Below, piece after piece: positions 15,315-25,122 of a stretch of 55,565 nucleotides of DNA. Where the stretch lies: contig CASFDW010000010.1 in assembly GCA_949293595.1 (NCBI GenBank), forward strand, positions 1-55,565, given 5' to 3'. Position 1 is the stretch's first letter. Each line of letters opens with the position of its first letter. The position numbers and the translations under genes were made by a program. Source of the stretch: an uncultured Spirochaetales bacterium. Lineage in GTDB: Bacteria > Spirochaetota > Spirochaetia > Sphaerochaetales > Sphaerochaetaceae. The notes under the pieces were generated by a model. That model did no database searches. It worked only from the letters and a program-made list of their open reading frames with translations, and had not been told where the DNA came from.

Positions 15315-16325
15315 TTAAAGCAGTCCGAGCTTCCTCGCAATATCTTCTGTTCCTGTGTATTCGAACACCAGCTCCTTGAGCTTGTACATGTATGAAAGGA
15401 TCATATCAAGATATCTGTCTTTTTCGCTTCCTCCTGTGACATAGCCTTCGGCGATGCTGTCATCAGGGCTTGCATCCTTTGGAAGCGTCGTTTTGAATGA
15501 CCACTGCGAGGTGTTGAATTTCGATTCTATGATCTCCTCCTGGTCATCCGGCAGGGCGGGGTAGAAGTCAAGTCCCGTGACCCTCTCAACCTCGTCGACG
15601 CTGACGGCGAAGCTTTCGAGGCTCTTCTGGGAGCCTTCGTTGTCAAGCAGGAAGCCTATGGCCTTTATCTCCGGCTCCGTATAATCGAGGATGACCTTGT
15701 AGAATCTCTTGGGGACGGCGACTTCGTTCTTTCCTATCGTCTCGTACGGTCCGTCTGTCAGCACAGGACCTGTCACGACGTATATTTTCCCGTTCTCGTA
15801 CGCCATGACGCGTACGGCCGCCTCCAGGTCGGCCCAGATGCCGCGGTTGAAGCTCGGATCCTGCGGTGCCATGTTGGACATGAAGAACGTGTCGCTCATC
15901 GCCTCCGCAGACCATTTGAAATCCGCAGCCGGTGCAAGGTGGCCCCTGTCATATCCGCTTCCGCGGTAGTCGGCGAGGGTCGCGGAGCCGGTCCTGACCG
16001 CCGGATCCTCGCGGAAATTGTCCTCCCTTTCCTCTCCTCCGAGCACCTCGTTTCGTGTCAGCTCGTATGCCACATAGCTTGGAAGCTCGTACTTCTCGTT
16101 GTATGAGAGGGTGTATCCGGTGTGCCTGATTATCTGTTCTCCATCCACGGGGGCGGGCAGCTCGAGATTCGTGATCGTACCATCGGCAAGGATGCCGCTG
16201 TTGTCCTCCTCCGTGCCGGATACAAAGCACATCGCGATGAAGAGGACCACGATGACAAGAAGCGTCACCACGATGCTCTTGAGGAATTTCTTGGTTTTTT
16301 TCGTCATATTCTTCTTTTTAGCCAT
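15315..16325 (-). CDS. Membrane-anchored DNA/RNA non-specific endonuclease
   Basis: The 336-residue protein has a basic start and one hydrophobic helix (about residues 15-36, SIVVTLLVIVVLFIAMCFV), then an extracytoplasmic NUC-type nuclease domain. The catalytic DRGHL motif is at residues 126-130, followed by APAADF, FFMSNMAPQDPSFNRGIW (metal-binding Asn) and YVVTGPVL. Such enzymes hydrolyse single- and double-stranded DNA and RNA, typically for nutrient scavenging or defence. The family core is about 200 residues; an extra C-terminal region of about 80 residues is present here. It lies 10 bases after a CPBP protease gene and is probably cotranscribed with it. Confidence 0.88.
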   Translation of the reverse strand: MAKKKNMTKKTKKFLKSIVVTLLVIVVLFIAMCFVSGTEEDNSGILADGTITNLELPAPVDGEQIIRHTGYTLSYNEKYELPSYVAYELTRNEVLGGEEREDNFREDPAVRTGSATLADYRGSGYDRGHLAPAADFKWSAEAMSDTFFMSNMAPQDPSFNRGIWADLEAAVRVMAYENGKIYVVTGPVLTDGPYETIGKNEVAVPKRFYKVILDYTEPEIKAIGFLLDNEGSQKSLESFAVSVDEVERVTGLDFYPALPDDQEEIIESKFNTSQWSFKTTLPKDASPDDSIAEGYVTGGSEKDRYLDMILSYMYKLKELVFEYTGTEDIARKLGLL

Positions 16326-16335
16326 GAGATCTCCA

Positions 16336-17157
16336 TCATAAAGAGAAAAGGTTGTTTTTCTTCCCCTTGCATATGAGATACAGCATGAGGAGGGAAGAAA
16401 GAATCAAAGATATAAAGCTTTGGGCCACGGCATGGTTACTTTCCAGAATGAAAAAAGTCCTGTTCTGGAGCACCCCGCCTTCTGCCGATGCGATGACCGC
16501 ACCATACAGGTTTATCGCCAGATGGTACGCCCATGAGATCTCGATGCCATCGGAAAGCATCATGAAAATCCCGAGCATCATTGCGGATGCGAAGTAATAA
16601 AGCGCCAGTATGGTTCCATATTCGGACACCTCGGGGTTGTTCATGTGCATGAGCGTGAAGAGCACCGACGAGCACAGGAGCGCGATGATGCTGCTTTTTC
16701 CACGTCCGAGCCCGCCTCCGGATGCAAGACGGAGCGGAAGAACGCGGAAAAGCATCTCCTCGAACAGGGTTTGGGCCGGAATGGCTGTTATGGCGATGGC
16801 TGCAGAATAAAGAAGGGTCATGGTGTCCAGGCTGTTTTTGCCTTTCAGACTTGATGGGGCCAGCAGCGTCGCAAGCTGGAATACCATCATCAGGACGAAT
16901 GCGATGGCAAACAGTCCGGTCCTGAAGAACCCCTTTCCCGAGGCCGTCTCCGCTTTGAATCCCGATCTGAAGAACCTCAGGATCAGAGAGAAGGTGAGCA
17001 TCGTCGGGATGTACGGTACAAGGAGTGTCGTGTAACCGTCGACCGGCCTTCCTTCCTGTTTCAGGATTTCCGCCACCAGCAGGACGATGGTGGGGAAGAC
17101 GAGGTAGCCCAGGAGGAAAAGCACAATGATCAGGATGGCGTATTTCTTTTTTTCCAT
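16336..17157 (-). CDS. CPBP-family intramembrane metalloprotease
   Basis: The 273-residue protein has about seven or eight predicted membrane helices and the CPBP (Abi/Rce1-like) motifs: the EExxxR motif as FEEMLFR (E133, E134, R138), and LFTLMHMNN with H171 later in the helix bundle. The family includes CAAX prenyl proteases and bacteriocin self-immunity proteins; the substrate here is unknown. The ATG is 8 bases from a GATAAC element on the minus strand and only 45 bases from the divergent addB start, leaving no room for a normal leader. The secreted nuclease gene follows at once. Confidence 0.85.
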   Translation of the reverse strand: MEKKKYAILIIVLFLLGYLVFPTIVLLVAEILKQEGRPVDGYTTLLVPYIPTMLTFSLILRFFRSGFKAETASGKGFFRTGLFAIAFVLMMVFQLATLLAPSSLKGKNSLDTMTLLYSAAIAITAIPAQTLFEEMLFRVLPLRLASGGGLGRGKSSIIALLCSSVLFTLMHMNNPEVSEYGTILALYYFASAMMLGIFMMLSDGIEISWAYHLAINLYGAVIASAEGGVLQNRTFFILESNHAVAQSFISLILSSLLMLYLICKGKKNNLFSL

Positions 17158-17165
17158 GAGAGAAA

Positions 17166-17196
17166 GTTATCATTTTAGCGCCCGATATGCTATAAG
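17166..17196. promoter_or_regulatory. Overlapping divergent promoters, CPBP gene and addB
   Basis: The two start codons are separated by 45 bases. Plus strand: TTATCA (17167-17172), 18 bp, TATAAG (17191-17196), six bases, addB ATG at 17203. Minus strand: GATAAC (17171-17166), eight bases, CPBP ATG at 17157, with no clear -35. The addB -35 and the CPBP -10 occupy the same bases, so the promoters should compete. Confidence 0.5.
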
Positions 17197-17202
17197 AAAA
17201 AT

Positions 17203-19827
17203 ATGAATGACTTCTACCGCAGGATTTTTTCCATTCTGGACGAGGGTGAGGCCGTGGTGCTTCCTACGGAGGATGCCGCCCGAAGCATGCTCGGGCGTTA
17301 TGTGCTCTCCTCGTCCGAGAAACCATCCCGTTCCGCGGTCCTTGCGGACAGCATACTTGCATTCGACCGCTTCAAGGAGCTTTTTTATCCCGGGCGGGCG
17401 GGCAGGCAGCCGATAGACGAGGCCGGCAGGCTTCTTTTCTCGGCGTACCTCGTGGGAAGGCACAGGGAGAAGCTTTCATATCTGTTCCCGCAATCGTCGT
17501 CCCCGGTTCCGGATGAGAGGATGGCGGTGTTCGTCTCCTCCGTATTGAGGGATCTGGAGGACGGGCTCTCCTATTCCCACCGGATGCTGAGGAAGGATGT
17601 GTCGTTCATATACGGCGAATACGTGGCGTTTCTGGACAGATGCGGGCTTTACGAGCCCTCCTTCGTCAAGGAAGGCTTCTCGAACGGATTGGACAAGGTG
17701 TACAACGTCGTCTTCTCCGATGCGGATGTGCATATGGCGGATTTCCTTTCCAAGATCGACGACAGGTCCAACATCCGGATCCTTTCCTTTCCGCTTCCGG
17801 ATGCCGGGCCGCTGGTGGTGTACGGTAACGAAAAGCAGGAGATACGCCAGATTTTTCTGAAGATCCGCAGCCTGGCGGATTCGGACGGTGGAGTGAGTCC
17901 CTCCGATATCATCATCTCGACACCCGCGTACCGACGCATCATCGCGTACCTCGAAAGGGAGGCGGACCTTTTCTCCATCCCGCTTGTCGGGATGCGCGGG
18001 AAAAGCCCGTTGGAGTATCCTGCCGGCATGTTTTTCAAGGACCTTTCCGATATACATGACAACGGTTATTCCCTCGAGTATCTTTCCAGGTTCTTCCTCA
18101 ATCCGGGGTTTCCGTTCGCAGACCGTGAAAAATGCCGGTCGTTCATACTCTCTGCGACCGAGCGCAACATAAGCCGCCGTGAGGAGCCCGACAGGTTCCC
18201 GGAGGCAAGGGGCTCATCCGTCTACAGGGACCTGGTGCATTATCTGGAGGGGATATATGCCGCAGACAGCGGAAAACGGCTCATGAACCAGATCAAGTCC
18301 CTGCTCGAGAAGCTTCTTGCTCCCGAACAGTTCTCTTTTCCAGCAAGGGAGGAGGAACGTCTGGAAGCCATGTTGTCCGATCCCGGCTGCGACAGCGGGG
18401 ATGTCGGGCTCGAGCTCAGGCTGGGAAGGATCAACGGAGACGTGTTCTCGTTCATAATACGGAACCTCATGGCCTTCTCGTCGTTTCTGGAGAAGATGGA
18501 GAAGGCGGGCTTCAGATACGGCGGTCCTCTCTTTCCTCTGTTCCTCAAGGTGCTTGAGAAGACCGTGTATGTCCCGCAGGACAAGGGGGAGGGCGTACGT
18601 GTGTATCCCTTAGGACAGGCTCTCGGGGTCGCATGCGAGCACCATTTCATAATCGGGCTCAACGAGGATGAGGCCCGCATGGTTTTGAAAAGGGCCCCCT
18701 TCCTTTCGGACCATGAGACCGAGGGGGAGAGGGAATGCGGGGATTTCACCATGCCCTTGATATCCTCCTTTTTGTGCACCTGCGGCTGCCTGCATCTCTC
18801 GGCCTCGTTTGAGCTGTACACGGGCACCGCGATTCCGCTTCTTGATCTTGATGCGGCAGATCCCGGAGAGCCTCTGCCTGATTCGTATGCCGACATGGCC
18901 AGGATAAACATGGATTCCCTTGCGGGCCGTGAGCTCTATCCGTTGCAGAAGAAAGGTTATGACAGGGCCGTGATAACCAGCCTCAACCTGCCGGAGAGGT
19001 CCGTGGACCTCGCCGAGGACATGAGGCTTCCTCTTCCGCTTTTCAAGCGTGGCTCGTGGACGTTCTCCTATTCCCAGATCGACAATTATGAGAAATGCCC
19101 GTATGTCTATGCGCTCCGTTACATATACGGCCTCGACAGGACAAGGAGGTACGACGTGGAGGATTACCCCGCCGCCGAGATAGGCCGGCGCCTGCACAGG
19201 GTATGCGAGCTCTATGTCGATTCCCCGTCGTTCGATGCCGCATCAAAGGTGCCGGAGCTTCTTGAGGCCGAGATGGATCTGTGGCAGAGCGGCAAAAGCG
19301 TGTCCCGCACCGGCGAGGTTGCCGACCTGGCCCCGGATGTCCCCGTGCTCACGGCCCAGATGAGGGCCCATGTGGTCTCCCGCTACCGTGACAACCTCGT
19401 CTCGCTCCTTTCCTCCATAAAGAAGCCGGGCCTTGCGTTCGATTCTGAATGGAAGGGCTCCGCATCCCTGGACGGGATACTTCTCGAGGGGTTCATAGAC
19501 CTCATAGTCCAGGACGGGGACGGCCGTCTCACGATCGTGGACTACAAGAGCTCCATCCCCTCCGGCGATACGCTGCAGTTCGACATCTACCGCCTGCTGC
19601 TGGAATCCTCCATTCCCGATCCGGTTTTCTCCGATCCCGTTTACGCGGTGTTCAGTCTCGGGGATGTGAAGCGCAAGGGCTTTCTTGACGGTGGTGAGCG
19701 GGACCGGAGGATAAAAGATGACGTGGAAGGTGTGGAGCAAGGGGTATTCCGGGCGGTCAACAGATACAAGAACTGCATGTCATGCCGGTTCAAGGCAAGC
19801 TGCAGAAGGAGGTATTTCGTAAGATGA
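17203..19827 (+). CDS. addB: AddB-like subunit of the AddAB helicase-nuclease
   Basis: The 874-residue protein is a divergent AddB/RexB. It retains the C-terminal RecB-type nuclease (GFIDLIVQD, LTIVDYKSS with D780 and K782) and the iron-sulphur staple cysteines of AddB (C632 in YEKCPYVYALRY; C858, C861 and C867 in CMSCRFKASC). It is shorter than the roughly 1,150 residues of Bacillus AddB and shows no Walker A motif at its N-terminus, so it is unlikely to bind ATP there. With AddA it would resect double-strand breaks and load RecA. The start has a TATAAG element six bases upstream, and the end overlaps addA by 4 bp (ATGA). Confidence 0.82.
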   Translation: MNDFYRRIFSILDEGEAVVLPTEDAARSMLGRYVLSSSEKPSRSAVLADSILAFDRFKELFYPGRAGRQPIDEAGRLLFSAYLVGRHREKLSYLFPQSSSPVPDERMAVFVSSVLRDLEDGLSYSHRMLRKDVSFIYGEYVAFLDRCGLYEPSFVKEGFSNGLDKVYNVVFSDADVHMADFLSKIDDRSNIRILSFPLPDAGPLVVYGNEKQEIRQIFLKIRSLADSDGGVSPSDIIISTPAYRRIIAYLEREADLFSIPLVGMRGKSPLEYPAGMFFKDLSDIHDNGYSLEYLSRFFLNPGFPFADREKCRSFILSATERNISRREEPDRFPEARGSSVYRDLVHYLEGIYAADSGKRLMNQIKSLLEKLLAPEQFSFPAREEERLEAMLSDPGCDSGDVGLELRLGRINGDVFSFIIRNLMAFSSFLEKMEKAGFRYGGPLFPLFLKVLEKTVYVPQDKGEGVRVYPLGQALGVACEHHFIIGLNEDEARMVLKRAPFLSDHETEGERECGDFTMPLISSFLCTCGCLHLSASFELYTGTAIPLLDLDAADPGEPLPDSYADMARINMDSLAGRELYPLQKKGYDRAVITSLNLPERSVDLAEDMRLPLPLFKRGSWTFSYSQIDNYEKCPYVYALRYIYGLDRTRRYDVEDYPAAEIGRRLHRVCELYVDSPSFDAASKVPELLEAEMDLWQSGKSVSRTGEVADLAPDVPVLTAQMRAHVVSRYRDNLVSLLSSIKKPGLAFDSEWKGSASLDGILLEGFIDLIVQDGDGRLTIVDYKSSIPSGDTLQFDIYRLLLESSIPDPVFSDPVYAVFSLGDVKRKGFLDGGERDRRIKDDVEGVEQGVFRAVNRYKNCMSCRFKASCRRRYFVR

Positions 19828-22800
19828 GGACTTTCGAGGATTTCCTTTCTTCCCCGCTCAATCCCCGGCAGCTGAGCCGCGAGCAGCTCGAAGTGGTGTA
19901 TTCCGACAAGGCCACCGTGGTCTCCGCGGGGGCCGGAAGCGGCAAGACCACCGTGCTTTCATACCGCTTCCTCCGTCTTCTCCTCCTTGAGGATGAGCAG
20001 AGGAGGGCCGGAGTGGACGGCATACTGACCCTCACGTTCACCAGAAAGGCCGCAGCCGAGATGTACGAGAGGATATTCAGGCTCGTCAGCATGCTGTGCC
20101 CGCATTTCCCCTGCCTTGAAAACGAGGTCAGGAATTTCCGCAAGGCACATATCTCAACGATGGATTCGTTCGCATCGGAGATCGCGCGCACCGACTGCAT
20201 GAGATACGGGATCACCCGGGATTTCTCTATACTGGACAATGATCGCAGGGCGGAATTGGTAAAAAACGTCACTGCATCGCTCTTTGCCGACGAGAAGGAC
20301 CTGATGACCCTTCTTTCGAGGATCGTGAACCCCGTCGACATCGCGCTGGACGTGTTCTCCCTCCTCGACAGGCGTTTCGACATCGTCTCCGGGTTCGATG
20401 ATGCCGGGCAGGAGGGCCTGTTCGACGATTTCCTTTCATCCCTCGGGGCCGATGTCCGCCGGCGTATTCTCGATGTTCTCGGAAGGCTTGCCGTCTCACC
20501 TGCACCCTCCGCCTCGAGCCTGCCGTCGTTTTTGGATGAATCCGATCCTGCATACCACGAACGGCTGGCCGGAGCCGTACGGTCGGGGGACTACTCTCTC
20601 CTTGTCCCGATAAGCCTGAGAAAGGGGTTTGTGAATTCAGGTCCCAGGAAGGAGCTTTCCGACCGGATCAAGGCCGATGCGCGCACATACAATGCGCTCT
20701 ATCCTTTGCTGGTGTCCGTCGGGACATTGAGGAACGATGGATCCAGGAGCGGGCTCTACAGGCTCTTCGCAGCCTTCCTCTCCCGCATTGGAGACGAGAA
20801 GAGGAGGCTTGGTGTCCTCACCTTCAAGGATGTGGAGGCCATGGCGCTCGAGATACTCAAGACGAACGGCAGGGTGCGTTCCTATTACAAGCACAAGTTC
20901 AGATACATCATGATCGACGAGTTCCAGGACAATTCGGTCAGGCAGAAGGAGCTTTTGTACATACTCTCTGAAAAGGAGGACGTGGACGGAAGGGGGGTTC
21001 CGCCTCTCTGCGACCTTGATTCCTCGAAACTGTTTTTCGTCGGCGACGCGAAGCAGTCCATCTACCTTTTCCGCGGAGCCGATGTCTCCGTCTTCAACGG
21101 GCTCAAGGACGAGATCGCCTCCATAGGCGGCAACATCCTCTCCATGAGCACGAACTACCGCTCGGAACCGGCTTTGATAGACCATTTCAACAGCCTCTTC
21201 GGTTTCGTCTTCCCCCATGAGGAGGAAAGCGAGCCTTGCGATGAGGAGCTGGACGGTGTTCTCGAGCATGTTCTCAAGGCATACGGCGGGACCGGACGCT
21301 ATCATGCCTGCGCCGAGAGCATGGGCGGAAGGCCGGCCTCCGGCGGCGTGCTCCCGAAGATCCTTTTCGCGCGTTCGCGAATGAGGGACGGGGAAGACGG
21401 GGATGATGAAAGCCTTTCCTGGACGGAGAACGAGGCCGAATACATAGTCGGCAAGATCATGCGGATGGTCTCCTCGGACGATTATCTCATCCCGTCGCAG
21501 TCCGGGCCGCGCCGGCCGGGATACGGGGATATCGCGATACTGTACCGCAATTCCTCGAGCCAGATACCTTTGGAGAAGGCCTTCAGACGCAACAGGATAC
21601 CTTATACGATAGTGGAGAGCACCTCGATAACCGTGGAGGCCATGATAAGCGATTTCTACAGCTTCCTGAACCTCGTCGTGCAGCCCAGGGACAAGGTCAG
21701 TTACTTCAACGTCCTCAGAAGTCCGTTTGCCAGGATTTCCGACAAGGGACTTTTGTTCTTCTCCTCGTTCAAGGACTGCTACGAGCTTCCGTACGATTGC
21801 TTCTCGACTGTTCCGGACACGTTCTGCGAGGAGGACGCGAGGCGGTTCGGGGAGGTGCGGGCCCTTTACGGCGAGATATGCCGGATATGCCCGCGTGTCC
21901 CGCTTGAGAAGGTTGTGAGCCATCTTTATTACCGCGGGGGGTATTTCTCGTATCTGAGCGCCAATCTGGAGCTTTCGTCCTTCGAGGACCATTACGAATA
22001 CATATGGGAGATGGCGAGGGACAAGGCCGATCTGGTGGGATTCCTTTCATATGTGAGGAACGTGGTGCAGGAGAGGGACCGCATGGATATCAACCTGCTC
22101 CATCTGAAGGCGGACGGAGTGAGGATGATGACGATCCACAAGTCCAAAGGGCTTGAGTTCCCGATCGTGTTCGCATGCGGGATCACAACCTCTCCGGTTG
22201 CAGGAAAGGGCATCGTGATAGACGATCCTTCGGTACCGTTCTTCGCTCTGGACACCTCCTTGGACTGCGGGGTGAAGAAGCTTGTCTTCTCCCGCTACAG
22301 AAGGCTCCGTGAGGATGCGGAGATGAAGAGGATCCTCTATGTCGCGCTGACCAGGGCATCGTCCCACCTTGTCGTCATCATGTCGGAGAAGAAGCGGAGC
22401 GGCAAGAAAAGCATGGCCTGCCTTTATGAGAAGGCCCTGATGGAATGCGGGGCCGATGTCAGCAGGGAGGTGTTCGACGTCCTGTCGGAGGACGAGGTCC
22501 CATCCTCCCGCATCGTGCTCAGGACGGACGAGGCGTTCCACCGTTCTGCGATCAAGCCCCTTTCTCCCTGCAGGATTGCAAGCCGGGGGATAAAGGAGCT
22601 CGGACACCTTGGCGACGAACTATACAAGGACCAGGAGGGCAGGAGGGCGCTGCCGGAATTCTCAAGACGGGTGGACGGGATACTCTCCTCGACATCCGCC
22701 TGGGATCTTTTCGGGACGCTGTGCCATCAGGCGCTGGAGTGCATGTTCAGGAAGATTCCGTTTTCTTTGCAGGCCGACGGGCGTGTGGACGACGATGAGA

Positions 22801-23153
22801 TGGCGGAGCTTTCCGATGCGGCGCTGGAGGTGGCCCGCAAATTCTTCGCATCAGGGTTCTATGAGAAAGAGGTCAAGGGCTTCGACGTTGATAACGAGCT
22901 CAGGTTCTACACCGTCTCGGGGCAGGACATCGCGGTCGGATCGGCCGACCTTGTGGTGTTCAAAAAGGACCATAACCTCGTCGTCGACTACAAGAGCGAC
23001 AAGTATTATGATCCTGATTACCACAAGGGGCAGCTGACGGGGTATGCGAAGGCCATGGAGGCCATCTATTCAAAGCCCTGCCTGTGCCGCGTGTTCTATC
23101 TGAGAAGCATGGAGGCCGGGCCCCTGTGGGACTCGGACGGAAATCTCATCTGA
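19824..23153 (+). CDS. addA: AddA helicase-nuclease subunit
   Basis: AddA (1,109 residues) is the UvrD-like 3'-5' helicase of the AddAB recombination complex, with its own nuclease domain. Visible motifs in order are SAGAGSGKTTVLSYRF (Walker A, residues 34-42), TLTFTRKAAAEMYERI, IDEFQDNS (Walker B), GDAKQSIYLFRGAD, the TIHKSKGLEFPIVFA motif, LYVALTRASSHL, and the nuclease site VVDYKSDK near residue 1055. The ATG at 19824 overlaps the addB stop; an AGGAGG lies 11 bases upstream. The pair is a complete AddAB system, so RecBCD is not expected. Its end overlaps the convergent malY-like gene by 8 bp. Confidence 0.95.
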   Translation: MRTFEDFLSSPLNPRQLSREQLEVVYSDKATVVSAGAGSGKTTVLSYRFLRLLLLEDEQRRAGVDGILTLTFTRKAAAEMYERIFRLVSMLCPHFPCLENEVRNFRKAHISTMDSFASEIARTDCMRYGITRDFSILDNDRRAELVKNVTASLFADEKDLMTLLSRIVNPVDIALDVFSLLDRRFDIVSGFDDAGQEGLFDDFLSSLGADVRRRILDVLGRLAVSPAPSASSLPSFLDESDPAYHERLAGAVRSGDYSLLVPISLRKGFVNSGPRKELSDRIKADARTYNALYPLLVSVGTLRNDGSRSGLYRLFAAFLSRIGDEKRRLGVLTFKDVEAMALEILKTNGRVRSYYKHKFRYIMIDEFQDNSVRQKELLYILSEKEDVDGRGVPPLCDLDSSKLFFVGDAKQSIYLFRGADVSVFNGLKDEIASIGGNILSMSTNYRSEPALIDHFNSLFGFVFPHEEESEPCDEELDGVLEHVLKAYGGTGRYHACAESMGGRPASGGVLPKILFARSRMRDGEDGDDESLSWTENEAEYIVGKIMRMVSSDDYLIPSQSGPRRPGYGDIAILYRNSSSQIPLEKAFRRNRIPYTIVESTSITVEAMISDFYSFLNLVVQPRDKVSYFNVLRSPFARISDKGLLFFSSFKDCYELPYDCFSTVPDTFCEEDARRFGEVRALYGEICRICPRVPLEKVVSHLYYRGGYFSYLSANLELSSFEDHYEYIWEMARDKADLVGFLSYVRNVVQERDRMDINLLHLKADGVRMMTIHKSKGLEFPIVFACGITTSPVAGKGIVIDDPSVPFFALDTSLDCGVKKLVFSRYRRLREDAEMKRILYVALTRASSHLVVIMSEKKRSGKKSMACLYEKALMECGADVSREVFDVLSEDEVPSSRIVLRTDEAFHRSAIKPLSPCRIASRGIKELGHLGDELYKDQEGRRALPEFSRRVDGILSSTSAWDLFGTLCHQALECMFRKIPFSLQADGRVDDDEMAELSDAALEVARKFFASGFYEKEVKGFDVDNELRFYTVSGQDIAVGSADLVVFKKDHNLVVDYKSDKYYDPDYHKGQLTGYAKAMEAIYSKPCLCRVFYLRSMEAGPLWDSDGNLI

Positions 23154-24372
23154 GCCTTCCGACAGCCTTTTCCATCCTGTCAAGCGCCTCCAGCACCTTC
23201 TTCCTCGATGTCCCGTAGTTGAAGCGTACGAACTCCTTGTACTGGTCTCCGAACCAGGTGCCGTCGTTCATGCACACCGATGCCGCGGAGCCGAAGAACC
23301 TTGAAAGGTATCCGCCTCCGGGGGCCGCCGGATATCTTTCCGGGTGTCCGTCGACCTCGGCCACGACCTTTTCATATATTCCGCTGCAGTCGAGGAAGGT
23401 CACGAACGAGGCCTTTGCGTCGACCATCCTGATTCCCGGCATGTTCTTTTCGATGTGGGCTCTGATGGCATCGGCGTTGCCCTTGAGGTAGGCGCACAGC
23501 TCGAGGTTGTAGTCCGGACCGGTGCTGTATACGGTTTCCGTGAGGCTTCCAATCAGATAGCCCGGCTCTGTCACGTAGAGCCCTTTCTGGAAGGCCTTGA
23601 AAGCATCCTCCATGCCCTTGTCCGAGAAAATGGCGATGCCGCTGTGCTCGCCTGCGACGTTGAAGGTCTTGCTCGGGGCCATGAATGTGATGACGTCGGC
23701 CCCTATGTCCCTGTTGGCCTTTCCCATCGGGATGTGCAGTGTCCCCGGATGGACCAGGTCCGCATGTATCTCGTCGCTCAGCACCGGAATCCCCAGGCTC
23801 TTCGCTGTCTTGAGCACGAGGCCGAGCTCCTCCTGGCTGAAAACCAGGCCGGATGGGTTGTGCGGAGAGCAGAAGAGTATCATCCGTGCTTTTTCCGCCT
23901 CTTTTGCGAATCTTTTCCCGTCAAGGCCGTAGCTGCCGTCCTTGTATGAGAGAGGATAGTCCAGCATGATCCTCTTGTTGTCGATGCACAGCTGTCTGAA
24001 AGGCCTGTAGGTCGGGCTCGGGACAAGGATGGTGTCACCCTCTTTGGTAAAGAGGTTTATCGCAAGGGCTATCCCGTGCAAAAGTCCGTTGACAAATACG
24101 ATGTCCTCCGGATCAACGTCCCACGAGTGCTTTTTTTCAAGCCAGGAGGCGGCGGTTTTCTCCAGATCGTCGAATACCGGGTATCCGAACACACCTTCGC
24201 CTGCGATCCGTCCTGCAACCCTGGTGATGTTCCCGTCGCTCTTGAAATCCATGTCCGCGACCCAGAACGGCTCGGCGTCCGGATTGCCGCATATGTTGGC
24301 TATTGCCTTCCTGTTCCATTTCACGCTGTTGGTACCCCGTCTGTCGACGGGATTGTCGAAATCATATTTCAT
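23146..24372 (-). CDS. MalY/PatB-type PLP-dependent C-S lyase (aminotransferase fold)
   Basis: The 408-residue protein is a fold-type I PLP enzyme of the MalY/PatB group, which cleaves cystathionine or cysteine S-conjugates and can act as a regulator in E. coli. Signatures are YDFDNPVDRRGTNSVKWN at the start, VADMDF, SPHNPSG, LSDEIHADL, and the PLP lysine K235 in MAPSKTFNVAGEHSG. The true substrate cannot be told from sequence. The ATG directly abuts the stop of the EFR1 gene, with GGAAGG upstream, so it is the last gene of an aroA-EFR1-malY-like operon. Confidence 0.88.
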   Translation of the reverse strand: MKYDFDNPVDRRGTNSVKWNRKAIANICGNPDAEPFWVADMDFKSDGNITRVAGRIAGEGVFGYPVFDDLEKTAASWLEKKHSWDVDPEDIVFVNGLLHGIALAINLFTKEGDTILVPSPTYRPFRQLCIDNKRIMLDYPLSYKDGSYGLDGKRFAKEAEKARMILFCSPHNPSGLVFSQEELGLVLKTAKSLGIPVLSDEIHADLVHPGTLHIPMGKANRDIGADVITFMAPSKTFNVAGEHSGIAIFSDKGMEDAFKAFQKGLYVTEPGYLIGSLTETVYSTGPDYNLELCAYLKGNADAIRAHIEKNMPGIRMVDAKASFVTFLDCSGIYEKVVAEVDGHPERYPAAPGGGYLSRFFGSAASVCMNDGTWFGDQYKEFVRFNYGTSRKKVLEALDRMEKAVGRLR

Positions 24373-25122
24373 CTATCTGTACCTTCCTTTCATGTTCTCC
24401 GGCATCGCGTACTGTCCGACCGCACCTGGAAAAGTGACCGCGTTCTCAGGGCAGATGTGGTAGCAGGCGTAGCAGCAGAGGCATTCGGATCCTATCGAGG
24501 CCCTGTTGTCAGCTATTCTTATGTTCCCGGCGGGGCAGGATGATGCGCAGATGCCGCATCCTATGCATTTGTCATCGACCGCAAGCCTGTTGGCGCCCGT
24601 TTTCGAAGCATTGTACATCAGCCGCCCGACGAGGCGGTACGATAGCCCCATGCCGGCGATCTCGAATCTCTCCTCTCCGATATCCTCCCTTATCTTCCCG
24701 AGCTTCTCCTTGGCTCTTAGGAGCATCTGGTCGCGCACGTCCTGAGAAACCGCCTTCCTTGAAAGCGGGAGATAGCAGTCAGGCATCTGCACGCCGCAAA
24801 CATACGAGAGCACGCAACCTGCGTCCTGGAGCGCCCTAGAGAGGTGCGAGCGCGCCCACAGCATCGATTTGCCGTATGTCAGGACTGCGAAGATGTATTT
24901 CAGATTCGAATTGTCCCTTTCCGCCAGCACGTCGTCTATGAACGACCTGACCGGAAGGGGAAGGGTGCCGCAGTACACGGGGAAAACCAGCCCCAGAACC
25001 TCTGTATCCTCGTCGATCTCCTTGTCCTTTCCTATCGTGAGCATCCTGTCCGCCTTCAATTGCTTTGCCACGAACAGGCTGTTTCCTGTTGCGCTGAAGC
25101 ATGCTATGACCGTCTTAGACAT
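24373..25122 (-). CDS. EFR1-family ferredoxin/flavodoxin fusion
   Basis: The 249-residue protein joins an N-terminal flavodoxin-like domain (CFSATGNSLFVAKQL, then VFPVYCGTLPLPVRSFI) to a C-terminal ferredoxin with two 4Fe-4S motifs (CIGCGICASSCPAG and CLCCYACYHICPEN). Such EFRO proteins are common in anaerobes as electron carriers of unknown partners. The ATG at 25122 has AGGAG seven bases upstream and overlaps the end of aroA by 8 bp. An in-frame TTG six bases earlier is less likely. The operon position says nothing clear about its substrate. Confidence 0.88.
   Translation of the reverse strand: MSKTVIACFSATGNSLFVAKQLKADRMLTIGKDKEIDEDTEVLGLVFPVYCGTLPLPVRSFIDDVLAERDNSNLKYIFAVLTYGKSMLWARSHLSRALQDAGCVLSYVCGVQMPDCYLPLSRKAVSQDVRDQMLLRAKEKLGKIREDIGEERFEIAGMGLSYRLVGRLMYNASKTGANRLAVDDKCIGCGICASSCPAGNIRIADNRASIGSECLCCYACYHICPENAVTFPGAVGQYAMPENMKGRYR

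Noticed and set aside
20637..21992. A 451-codon minus-strand frame inside addA
   Set aside because: Antisense of a gene with all helicase motifs in place; no ribosome site or promoter of its own.
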